Made by a program: the position numbers and the translations under genes. 64,000 bases of DNA, from assembly GCF_026262505.1 (NCBI RefSeq), contig NC_067207.1, positions 4,596,252-4,660,251 of the forward strand, written 5' to 3'. Below the pieces are notes generated by a model. It did no database searches and had not been told where the DNA came from. It saw only the letters and a list, made by a program, of their open reading frames with translations. Positions 20,801-29,795 of the stretch are shown piece by piece; the stretch's first letter is position 1; each line of letters begins with the position of its first letter. This DNA is from Trichomonas vaginalis G3 (taxonomy: Eukaryota > Parabasalia > Trichomonadida > Trichomonadidae).

Positions 20801-22955
20801 TGATAAATATGAAAAGAAAGAGATTTTTATAAAACATTGATAAATATGAAGAGAAAGAGAATTCCGTAAAACAATGATAAATATGAAAAGAAAGATAATT
20901 TCATAAAACAATGATAAATATGAAAAGAAAGATAATTTCATAAAACAATGATAAATATGAAAAGAAAGAGATTTTTATAAAACATTGATAAATATGAAGA
21001 GAAAGAGAATGCCATAAAACAATGATAAATATGAAAAGAAAGAGAATTCTATAAAACAATGATAAATATGAAAAGAAAGAGAATTTCATAAAACAATGAT
21101 AAATATGAAAAGAAAGATAATTATATCAAACAATGATAAATATGAAAAGAAAGAGAATGCCATAAAACAATGATAAATATGAAGAGAAAAAGAACGTCAT
21201 AAATCATTGATAAATATAAAAAGAAAGAGAATCCAATAAAAAAATGATAAATATGAAAAGAAAGAGAATAAGTTTCATGTTAACATCAGCACCATGCTCA
21301 ACTAAGAATTGAACAATTTCTATTGAATTCGAATTAATGGCAATACTAAGGGGACATTCATTAATATCGAAAAAATTTCATAAAACAATGATAAATATGA
21401 AAAGAAAGAGATTTTTATAAAACATTGATAAATATGAAGAGAAAGAGAATCCAATAAAACAATGATAAATATGAAAAGAAAGAGAATGTAATAAAACAAT
21501 GATAAATATGAAAAGAAAGAGAATTTCATAAAACAATGATAAATATGAAAAGAAAGATAATATCATAAAACAATGATAAATATGAAAAGAAAGAGAATGC
21601 CATAAAACAATGATAAATATGAAGAGAAAAAGAACGTCATAAATCATTGATAAATATAAAAAGAAAGAGAATCCAATAAAAAAATGATAAATATGAAAAG
21701 AAAGAGAATAAGTTTCATGTTAACATCAGCACCATGCTCAACTAAGAATTGAACAATTTCTATTGAATTCGAATTAATGGCAATACTAAGGGGACATTCA
21801 TTAATATCGAAAAAATTTCATAAAACAATGATAAATATGAAAAGAAAGAGATTTTTATAAAACATTGATAAATATGAAAAGAAAGAGATTTTTATAAAAC
21901 ATTGATAAATATGAAGAGAAAGAGAATCCAATAAAACAATGATAAATATGAAAAGAAAGAGAATTTTATAAAACAATGATAAATATGAAGAGAAAGATAA
22001 TATCATAAAACAATGATAAATATGAAGAGAAAGAGAATGTCACAAAACAATGATAAATATCAAAAGAAAGAGAATGCAATAAAACAATGATAAATATCAA
22101 AAGAAAGAGAATTATATCAAACATTGATAAATATGAAGAGAAAGAGAATCCAATAAAACAATGATAAATATCAAAAGAAAGATAATTTCATAAAACAATG
22201 ATAAATATGAAAAGAAAGATAATGTCACAAAACAATGATAAATATGAAGAGAAAGAGAATACTATCAAATAATGATAAATATGAAGAGAAAGAGAATTTC
22301 ATAAATCATTGATAAATATGAAGAGAAAGAGAATTTCATAAATCATTGATAAATATGAAAAGAAAGAGAATAAGTTTCATGTTAACATCAGCACCATGCT
22401 CAACTAAGAATTGAACAATTTCTATTGAATTCGAATTAATGGCAATACTAAGGGGACATTCGTTAATATCGAAAAAATTTCATAAAGCAATGATAAATAT
22501 GAAAAGAAAGAGATTTTTATAAAACATTGATAAATATGAAAAGAATGAGAATCCAATAAAACAATGATAAATATGAAAAGAAAGAGATTTTTATAAAACA
22601 TTGATAAATATGAAGAGAAAGATAATATCATAAAACAATGATAAATATGAAAATAAAAAGAATGTAATCAAACAATGATTAATATGAAAAGAATGAGAAT
22701 CCAATAAAACAAAATTAAATATGAAAAGAAAAAGAATTCTATAAAACAATGATAAATATGAAAAGAAAGAGAATGTCACAAAACAATGATAAATATGAAG
22801 AGAAAGAGAATTTCATAAAACAATGATAAATATGAAGAGAAAGAGAATTTTATAGAATAATGATAAATATGAAAAGAAAGAGAATTTCATAAATCATTGA
22901 TAAATATAAAAAGAAAGAGAATCCAATAAAAAAATGATAAATATGAAGAGAAAGA
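17880..22955. repeat. 37-bp minisatellite (~5 kb) with embedded ankyrin-module duplications
   Basis: The unit, read on the plus strand, is close to CAATGATAAATATGAARAG-AAAGAGAATTYCATAAAA. The spacing is exactly 37 bp (for example CAATGAT at 20284 and 20321), and from the length I estimate about 115 units with point variants. Seven nearly identical ~105-bp blocks interrupt it, at about 18290, 19470, 19945, 20685, 21270, 21710 and 22370. On the minus strand they encode one ankyrin repeat (core EIVQFLVEHGADVN). Block spacings equal about 105 plus whole multiples of 37. Because 37 is not divisible by 3, the minus-strand reading cycles through three frames, giving hydrophobic frames of up to 133 codons that I do not regard as genes. 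Confidence 0.9.
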
Positions 22956-23772
22956 GATTATAAATATCGTTGATATCTTCTCCATTAGAAAGTAAATAAG
23001 ACGCAACATCATAATTTCCGAAATGCATACTTTCTGCTATTGAATCAAAAGTTTGTCCAAAATTTGATTTAAGGTAGTCAGCAATTTCATAGTTATGAGA
23101 ATCCAATGCTGTATTAATCATGTCATCAAATGATTTACCATCTTCTATCATTTCCATAAAAATCTCTTTATTTCCACCTTGAATGGCATATTCTTCGGAT
23201 TTTTTAGTATAATAAGCTCCTAAATTTTTCAAGTAATTGAAACACAATTCTGATCCACATTTAATTGCACAATCAAGTGGAGTGATATAATTAATCTCCT
23301 CATTAATATCAAGATTTGGGAATTTACTCTTAAGATCATCAATTTTATCCCATGCAATATAGTATAAAGGTGATTCTGTTGAATATAAATTCAGAATTTC
23401 TTCTTCTTTCATTTCAGGTTCGAAATTTTCAAATTTGAAACCTTTGTAATGTAGAAGCGCCGCCAATTTCTCATTTTCCGGCTTGATAATGCCTGGAAAT
23501 CTGTTTGATACCTCTTGATAAAGTTCTGAAAATAATTTAATTTCTCTAAAACGAATTTGTGAAAAAATATCAATCAAATAAAGCGCACTTTTGAAATGTA
23601 TTTTGTGGGTTGTAATTAATTCGATAATTTGTGAAGATATTTGTAAAATATTATTTGAGTTGACGCCCCAAATAGTTTTTGATGCTTGATCTAGGTATTC
23701 AAATACTTTAATTGGCTTAAGGTCACTGTAATTACATTCATTTTCATTTTTAGGCTGCTCGGAACTGAACAT
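22894..23772 (-). CDS. N-terminal part of a DUF3447/ankyrin protein running into the minisatellite
   Basis: The frame of 292 codons starts at ATG 23772 (MFSSEQPKNENE). It has the helical N-terminal domain seen in trichomonad ankyrin proteins, then degenerate repeats of the DUF3447 kind (ELCFNYLKNLGAYYTKKSEE, AIQGGNKEIFMEMIEDG, HNYEIADYLKSNF, NYDVASYLLSNGEDIND). About 20 codons after GEDIND it enters the 37-bp repeat, reads a hydrophobic stretch (LFLFIFIIF) and stops. The ankyrin domain is therefore cut in mid-repeat. Normal repeats would continue, and matching modules exist beyond the array. A truncated protein could still be made. No intron signals of the trichomonad type are visible in the array. 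Confidence 0.7.
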   Translation of the reverse strand: MFSSEQPKNENECNYSDLKPIKVFEYLDQASKTIWGVNSNNILQISSQIIELITTHKIHFKSALYLIDIFSQIRFREIKLFSELYQEVSNRFPGIIKPENEKLAALLHYKGFKFENFEPEMKEEEILNLYSTESPLYYIAWDKIDDLKSKFPNLDINEEINYITPLDCAIKCGSELCFNYLKNLGAYYTKKSEEYAIQGGNKEIFMEMIEDGKSFDDMINTALDSHNYEIADYLKSNFGQTFDSIAESMHFGNYDVASYLLSNGEDINDIYNLFLFIFIIFLLDSLSFYIYQ

Positions 23773-24287
23773 GTTTTGTAAAATTTTTGGTTTAAGGTTG
23801 TCTTTCCGACCACATCTTTACTTTATTTTTGACATAAAGGCAAAAATATTTTATTGTAAAAAAACTCCAATTCTCATAAATGAGCATGATAGAATTTATA
23901 AATACTCTCAATACACAATTTGAACCTCTCAGAGTATATTTGAACCCTCTCAATTTGGAAATGTTATTTATGACCAAGCTACAACTCTCTGCCACTTCAC
24001 TAATCTTTTAGCACCAAAAGATTTCTCCATCAAGCTCTCATTGACAGGACTTCGGAAATTCCTCTGAAATTTCATTTTAAAATTCATATAGATATTTCTA
24101 ATTTTTGTTAATTATTTGATTTATGAAAATTACTTTGGTTTTTCTTCAAAAATGAGAGAAATCGGAATTGAATTTTTAGTAATTTTTATTTTTCAATTCG
24201 AAATTAAGAGCTACATCTATCTGTTATTATAACTTTGTTCTCCAATTGATTGAAATTCTAATGTTCCGTTTATGAAGTTTACAAAAG
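23773..24287. other. Intergenic region, divergent promoters
   Basis: About 515 bp between the divergent ankyrin and bromodomain genes. No gene is seen. Both starts are preceded by a similar TTTACAAAA run just before the ATG (23773-23784 on the minus strand and 24278-24287 on the plus strand), which may be a shared start-site motif. Confidence 0.35.
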
Positions 24288-24977
24288 ATGAGCGAGGATT
24301 GGTATAAGAAAGCAATTATCGCCATCGATAATGTTATGCAACATCCAGCTGCTATATTATTCAATTCTCCTTATGAAGCTGAACCTGACACTGAATCAGA
24401 CTATTATCAAGTGATTAAAAATCCACAAGATTTTGGATCGATCAAGAAGCGCTTAGAAAACAAACAATATAAGAAAATTGATGAGGTAGTCACAGATGTT
24501 GAGCTTATTTATAAGAATACAAAGCAATTCTATGGAGAAGGTGAAATTACTTTATTAGCTAACCATTGCTTCAAGCAATTCATGAAACAACTTAGAAAGA
24601 ACGATATACTTCCATTTAGTAAATGGTGTAATGAAGTTTTCCGCCTTAGAACAAGATTTGCTGAATTAATGTCCAATCTACCAAACAAAGTCCGCCAATT
24701 CTCATCATCTATTAATCAGGGTAGAACAACTAAACAGACTACACCTATAATTAGCGAAAGCGAGTTACAAAGATTTATTGCAGCCGCAGAAAAGCTTCAA
24801 TCAGAGGAAGATCAGAAAGAAATGATCAGAATATTGAATGAAAACCAGCCAGAGCTCGATGTTGGCTCCTCAGAGATTCTTCTTGAAATTACTCGCTTAA
24901 ATCATCAAACATTCAACGCTCTGAAGAAATACATGACAGAAGCTCTTGAACGCAAGGGATTACGCTATCCTGACTAA
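24288..24977 (+). CDS. BET-like protein: one bromodomain plus NET-like domain
   Basis: The 229-residue product has a bromodomain at about residues 5-100 (YYQVIKNPQDFGSIKKRLEN, then DVELIYKNTKQFYGEGE). A second helical region at about 158-222 (EEDQKEMIRILNENQPEL, then ITRLNHQTFNALKKYM) matches the extra-terminal NET pattern of BET proteins. BET proteins read acetylated histones and recruit transcription or chromatin factors. The position that normally holds the acetyl-lysine-binding Asn appears to be Tyr82 (QFYGEGE where YNP... is expected), so ligand choice may be unusual. Family members in fungi and animals have two bromodomains, and one is common in protists. It stands alone between long gaps with an ATG start directly after ACAAAAG. 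Confidence 0.85.
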   Translation: MSEDWYKKAIIAIDNVMQHPAAILFNSPYEAEPDTESDYYQVIKNPQDFGSIKKRLENKQYKKIDEVVTDVELIYKNTKQFYGEGEITLLANHCFKQFMKQLRKNDILPFSKWCNEVFRLRTRFAELMSNLPNKVRQFSSSINQGRTTKQTTPIISESELQRFIAAAEKLQSEEDQKEMIRILNENQPELDVGSSEILLEITRLNHQTFNALKKYMTEALERKGLRYPD

Positions 24978-25154
24978 TTTATATATATTGTTTTTCTCAA
25001 ATATTATTGTGATATCTGAATTAATATAAATAAAGAAACTAAATTATTCTAATTCTTTATGTATTTTCAATAGTAACTATTTAGAGAATATGTTAAGACA
25101 TTTTATAAAAGATTTTTTATTTTTTAATATTAAATTGAATGAAAATACATGTTG

Positions 25155-26390
25155 TTAATTAGAAACAAAGTTCAGACCAAGAAGCAAATGTGCTGATCTG
25201 CGTGCAACTGGGAAATATACAGGAGCTTCACAGGTGATTCTCTTTTCAACAATCTTTTGAACAGTAACTGTCTTTTCAATTACTTTTTCTGTTACTGTTG
25301 GTACATATGTTGGAACAACTGTTGTTACAACTCTTTCAATTACTTTTTCTGTTACTGTTGGTACATATGTTGGAACAACTGTTGTTACAACTCTTTCGAC
25401 CACTTTTTCTGTTACTGTTGGTACATATGTTGGAACAACTGTTGTTACAACTTTTTCTGTCACTGTTGGAACATATGTGGGTACATATGTTGGAACAATT
25501 GTTGTTACAACTCTTTCAACAATCGTTGGAACATAGGATGTCACAACTTTTTCTGTGACTGTAGGAACTTCGACTGTTCTAACGAATTCTTCATCGTTTG
25601 AGCTTAAATTATAGAGTACACAAGATGAATCGTGAAGAATATTATTAAATATGTTAACATTCTTCACAATATAATTAATATTCTGTCCAAAGTTGAGACA
25701 AGTCATCATAACATTGATAGAATATTCAATATATAAAACAGGAATCTCCGTCATATTATCAAATGTGCATCTTGAGACTTTTGCCGTATTGGATTGTTCA
25801 ATTGCTATTGCACAGCAGCCATTTGGAGCCGTATTGTTATAGAAAGAACAGCCTAGGATATCAATCTGGGAGTAATTAGCAACAACACATCCAAAATACA
25901 GATTGGCTCTGTTATATGAGAAATTAGAATCTTGGATTGAGGAATTGTAGCATGACATGACCCAAATAGCACCAATAGAATCATTTCCCAAATTGTTCTC
26001 GAATGTACTACTATATACGTTAATTGACCCAAGAAGAGCTGCAATTGCACCACCATAAGTTGCAGTACAGCTATCAAATCTGGAATTGGTAACAGTAACG
26101 TTTGTTCCATTAGAGAATATTGCTCCACCACACTGTAACTGGATGGAATATCCTGTGGCGTAGAGATTAGAGAAAGATGATGATTCAACACGTATCTCAT
26201 CAGGATTTGCAAAGATTCTATCATGAAGAGTTAATGATTCTGTACTAAACGCAGAACCATCTGTATGTAATCTCAAGCCATTGTGGAAAATGCGATGATT
26301 GTTTAATTGGTTGCTATAAGATGTGCAGCACACTAGCATGCATGTGAACGATGTTAGTACTAGTGTATAGAACACGTTTGCAATGCGCAT
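25155..26390 (-). CDS. Pmp-like beta-helix secreted protein with VPT-type C-terminal repeats
   Basis: I start the gene at ATG 26390, which gives a 411-residue product beginning with a clear signal peptide (MRIANVFYTLVLTSFTC); the frame is open 48 codons further upstream but without one. Residues about 70-240 carry right-handed beta-helix rungs of the chlamydial Pmp kind (CGGAIFSNGTNVTVTNSRFD, CTATYGGAIAAL, GCSFYNNTAPNGCCAIAIEQ). Trichomonads have a family of Pmp-like proteins considered surface candidates. Then come 20-residue repeats (VPTVTEKVVTTVVPTYVPTV type, 4-5 copies). The end reads RITCEAPVYFPVARRSAH and a short tail with no membrane segment. The repeats resemble flexible stalks and are very similar at the DNA level. 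Confidence 0.8.
   Translation of the reverse strand: MRIANVFYTLVLTSFTCMLVCCTSYSNQLNNHRIFHNGLRLHTDGSAFSTESLTLHDRIFANPDEIRVESSSFSNLYATGYSIQLQCGGAIFSNGTNVTVTNSRFDSCTATYGGAIAALLGSINVYSSTFENNLGNDSIGAIWVMSCYNSSIQDSNFSYNRANLYFGCVVANYSQIDILGCSFYNNTAPNGCCAIAIEQSNTAKVSRCTFDNMTEIPVLYIEYSINVMMTCLNFGQNINYIVKNVNIFNNILHDSSCVLYNLSSNDEEFVRTVEVPTVTEKVVTSYVPTIVERVVTTIVPTYVPTYVPTVTEKVVTTVVPTYVPTVTEKVVERVVTTVVPTYVPTVTEKVIERVVTTVVPTYVPTVTEKVIEKTVTVQKIVEKRITCEAPVYFPVARRSAHLLLGLNFVSN
25258..25560. repeat. 60-bp tandem repeat inside the Pmp-like gene
   Basis: A 60-bp unit containing CTTTTTCTGTTACTGTTGG and ACATATGTTGGAACAACTG repeats in frame, with three nearly perfect units at about 25270-25449 and partial ones on either side. 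The unit length is divisible by three, so copy-number change would lengthen or shorten the protein stalk without breaking the frame. Confidence 0.8.
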
Positions 26391-27153
26391 TTTAATAAAA
26401 TGATGTCCGTTAAGGCTGAAATTTTTCAAAGCAAGGTACATCAAAATTGAATTGAAAAAAATCGTCAATTTGTTTGAGAGCTCATTTTTTGCACGGGGAT
26501 GGCAGAAACACAATGTTGGTTGAAAGACGTACATTCTATTGTCCTAAATGAGGTAATGATTACAAAATGGATACAATTGATTAAATGAATTTGAAGGATG
26601 ATAATGTACGTTAAAGTACTCAAACTTCTCACTAGGAAAATATAAATGAGTCATCTGTGTTGGATACAATTCATCTGATTCTATGTGTATTCGACTCAAT
26701 TCAAAAAGAACAATAATTTTGTCATTACTTTGAGAATGATCATGGGAAATTAGAGATTTATTTAGGTAGTCCAATATATTTGTTTGATTGAATCCTCTCA
26801 AAAACTTATTGGTGAAGAAAATTATTTTTCAAAGAAAGATATGAACTTAACAGCATAATGTATTTATATAATGCACTGACCACATATTGTGTTATTGTGT
26901 TTTTTCTATGGTGAATTTCTTTACATCGATAATTTCAAAGAATTTCAAAATTTAGGTTGAAATTTGCAAAATAAATAAGAAACAATGGTATGAATTATTA
27001 TTGAAAAGTTCTATTTTGTATATTTTTACATCATAAACTAAATTTTCGACTAAAAATAATCAAATCCAATGAAATATCAAGAAAACAAACCGTGAACAGT
27101 AAGGTTGGATTGATTTACCACAGTGTTTCTAATAAAGAAAGAAAATAATGATA
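26391..27153. other. Intergenic region, no supported gene
   Basis: Between the Pmp-like gene and the THEP1-like gene, both on the minus strand. A minus-strand frame at 26544-26801 reads like protein (YFPSEKFEYFNVHYHPSN) but has no ATG, no recognisable domain and a stop not far upstream. It could be a relic. Confidence 0.3.
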
Positions 27154-27729
27154 TCAAATCATTGGATCTTCTAAAATAGTTTTAATAAAGGTATCAATGT
27201 GGTTTTTAGATGCTGGTAAGTTGATCTGTGATGTTTCTTTTCCAAATCCGATGCTTTTCATTGATGATCTTAAATTGTCAAGAGTTTGATTGCGTGATGA
27301 TATAATTGATGATGATTTGATGCCATTTGAGGTTAATTTCGTCAAAAGGAATTGATAATTACTCCATTGACCTTTTCCTTTCGATTCTAAGCGGCCAAAT
27401 TCGTCAAAAATGATGATTGAACGCTTACTTGGTAATTTCATTGAGTCAAAGAAGTTTTTGGTATTAGAAAGAGCATTTTGATCAAACTTCCAAAGCATTC
27501 CATCTTCTCTCACTCTTTCACGAGGTCTTACGAATGGAAATCTTTCTTCTTTGCCATTTCCGAATACTACAATATCGTATCCCTTTCTAACTCCTTTTTC
27601 TTTTAATAATGGCTGATAAAAGCCAAAAATTGGAATATCTTTTGCCAATGCATGTGCAATAATGTCTTTAAATATAGTTGTCTTTCCGCTACCTATTGGA
27701 CCATTCAAATTATACCAATTTGATAACAT
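27154..27729 (-). CDS. THEP1-family NTPase (NTPase_1, P-loop)
   Basis: The 191-residue product has a Walker A motif GPIGSGKTT at residues 10-18 and a Walker B/catalytic segment IIIFDEFGRLE (D109, E110). This spacing and the E-x-G-R-L-E pattern are typical of the THEP1/NTPase_1 family of small nucleoside triphosphatases. The family hydrolyses NTPs in vitro, and its cellular role is poorly defined in eukaryotes. The length fits the family (about 180-190). It ends with KTILEDPMI. It is divergent from the pseudouridine synthase gene with only 53 bp between the ATGs. Confidence 0.85.
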   Translation of the reverse strand: MLSNWYNLNGPIGSGKTTIFKDIIAHALAKDIPIFGFYQPLLKEKGVRKGYDIVVFGNGKEERFPFVRPRERVREDGMLWKFDQNALSNTKNFFDSMKLPSKRSIIIFDEFGRLESKGKGQWSNYQFLLTKLTSNGIKSSSIISSRNQTLDNLRSSMKSIGFGKETSQINLPASKNHIDTFIKTILEDPMI

Positions 27730-27782
27730 TTAAAGAAATTTGACACCACAAAAAATAAAAATTTCTTCCCCCTCTTTTATTT
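27730..27782. promoter_or_regulatory. Very short bidirectional promoter region
   Basis: Only 53 bp separate the ATGs of the divergent THEP1-like and Pus9-like genes. The minus-strand side reads GTCAAATTTCTTTAAATG and the plus-strand side TTCCCCCTCTTTTATTTATG. Trichomonad 5' UTRs are very short and transcripts start at initiator elements, so both initiators must lie in this space. Which bases they use is not certain from sequence. Confidence 0.6.
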
Positions 27783-28805
27783 ATGAGTGAAGTTTTTTCA
27801 GACAAAATTAGCGAGGAACCAACGAGAGAATTTAATGTGCAGTTGCCACCAAAGATTGTCATTGGACCACTGCGGTTCTTTGAACCATATGATTTTACTT
27901 TTTCCACAACAGCTAAAGGTAGATGGTACAATAGAAAGCTTCTTGACGTTTTCTCGGAAGAATTTAAGCATGTTCCAAGATCTGTATTAGAAGATAGAAT
28001 AAAGAATGGAAAAATTAAAGTAAATGGAAATCCAATTTCTGTTGATTATGTTATTCAACAGCATGACAAGATAATTCATACGGCACCAAGAATAGAATCT
28101 CCAGTATATGATATCTCTCCTACTTTGATTGGCGAAACATCAGATTACATCGCAGTTTTCAAACCAGCTTCATTACCAATTCATGCCACAGGCGGATACT
28201 TCTACAATTCGCTAATAAAACAGATCGGTGCTCGTTATTTCCCTGTTCACAGACTTGATCGTGTCACATCTGGAATTATTGTTATGGCTAAATCAGACAG
28301 CGCTGCAAAGAGATTTACAGAAATGCTGAACAACAATAAGATCGAAAAAACTTACATTGCAAGAGTTCTTGGCCAGTTTCCACCAGAAAAGAAAATTGTT
28401 GATTTACCTATTATAGAATCTGCCGAATCTCGAGCTAAAATGGTATGCAAAGAAGGTGGGAAACCATCTCAGACAGAATTTGAACTTGTTACTACAAATG
28501 GTAAAGAAAGTATAGTTAAATGTCATCCAATTACAGGAAGAACCCATCAAATTAGAGTCCATCTTGCATCAATAGGATTTCCTATATCCAATGATGTATT
28601 TTATGGTGGAACAACTGCTTCTTTAACTCCTGAAGAAGAATCTGCCCTCAAAGAAGCAAAATCAAGAGGTCTCCTCGCAGAAGAAATCGAAGAAGAGTGG
28701 GTCAATAAAGAGATCACGTTTCAGATCTATCTCCGTTCTGTTCATTACAAATCAGAATTGTTCGATTTCTCGATAGATATGCCAGAATGGGCAAAACTTG
28801 ATTGA
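27783..28805 (+). CDS. RluA-family pseudouridine synthase (Pus9/RPUSD2 type)
   Basis: The 340-residue product has an N-terminal PYDFTFSTTAKGRWYNRKLL segment and an S4-like RNA-binding part (VLEDRIKNGKIKVNGNPIS), as in the yeast Rib2/Pus8/Pus9 and human RPUSD2 group. The catalytic motif HRLDRVTSG at residues 156-164 holds the invariant Asp159. A second conserved block, HPITGRTHQIRVHLASIG, lies near residue 245-262. These enzymes convert uridine to pseudouridine, and Pus8/Pus9 act on tRNA position 32, so that site is the likely but unproven target. No deaminase domain is attached, unlike yeast Rib2. Confidence 0.9.
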   Translation: MSEVFSDKISEEPTREFNVQLPPKIVIGPLRFFEPYDFTFSTTAKGRWYNRKLLDVFSEEFKHVPRSVLEDRIKNGKIKVNGNPISVDYVIQQHDKIIHTAPRIESPVYDISPTLIGETSDYIAVFKPASLPIHATGGYFYNSLIKQIGARYFPVHRLDRVTSGIIVMAKSDSAAKRFTEMLNNNKIEKTYIARVLGQFPPEKKIVDLPIIESAESRAKMVCKEGGKPSQTEFELVTTNGKESIVKCHPITGRTHQIRVHLASIGFPISNDVFYGGTTASLTPEEESALKEAKSRGLLAEEIEEEWVNKEITFQIYLRSVHYKSELFDFSIDMPEWAKLD

Positions 28806-29795
28806 AATGTTTATTTCTAGTTTTGTAATAGAGAATAAATTGTTTTTTTATAGATTATAGAATTGAAACATGAAGTTCATTTGCTGGGAGAATTTTAACT
28901 GACTTTTTGATCACTGTTTTTGCAATTATCATTGTTCTTATGGATATACAGCCGCTTCAGTGAATAAATCAATTAAATTGATACTAGATGTAACACAGTT
29001 TTCACAAAAATGTAGTCTTTAATAGAGATTAAGATTAGAAATTCAGAAATAAAGCCATTTAAGCACTATGAATTAGATAATTATACACTTTAAATTATTG
29101 TTTACTAATTTATTCAATATTTCACTGATTTAACGTGATATATGGTAATTAGTGTTAAAATAAAGCTAAGTCCATGATATATTTTGCTCATTTCACCCGA
29201 AAAATATATCAAAAAATTGATTTCAATAAAAAAAACTTCAAAAAAAATTTGAAATTCATTTTTTCAATTTCAAAAATGTTAGAAATCCATTCATTTTCAG
29301 GATTTTGAATTTTTTTTGGAAAAATTTCAAGACTTAAAATGACCTCAATAGCTTGTTTTGTAGCTATGATTGACATATTCAAACTCAAATCCCGTTTCAC
29401 AGCATTTTTATCTTTATTCTAAAGAATATAAAGCCTCGCATTCAAAACACATAACAAAAAAGCATATGTGATCAATGAACCTTCTTAACAATTGATCTTC
29501 AACGCATTCATATGATTTTCCTGTTTAACTTACATGTTTACTATTAAAATAAGACGTGTACAGTACGGAAAGAGTCATAAAATCATCAATGTCCGTCTTG
29601 GTACTTAACAAAAATTCATTTACTTTCACCAAAAATTATTTTTTAATTACAAAATGTAAGTACTCTAGAAACTGTGTTATGATATGCAAGTGCAGTCTAT
29701 TTACTTCTTTGTTTTCGTTTTTTTTTACGAAATTAAACTATCTTCTTTATTTAAAATTATATCTTTAATATTCAAAACAAAACAAAAACAATTTT
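28806..29795. other. Intergenic region, no gene seen
   Basis: About 990 bp of AT-rich sequence between the convergent 3' ends of the Pus9-like gene and NDC80. Only short random frames are seen, and I recognise no repeat or RNA gene. Confidence 0.5.

Noticed and set aside
18339-22779. Many hydrophobic minus-strand frames (62-133 codons) in the 37-bp array that look like multi-pass membrane proteins
   Set aside because: They are translations of the minisatellite in rotating frames. Stops come from repeat variants, and no start, domain or conserved end is present.
25257-25601. Plus-strand frame rich in C, N and Y (CYCWYICWNNCC repeats)
   Set aside because: It is the antisense shadow of the tandem repeats in the Pmp-like gene.
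26544-26801. Protein-like minus-strand frame next to the Pmp-like gene
   Set aside because: It begins only with TTG, has no ATG near the start and no family I recognise; kept as a possible relic only.
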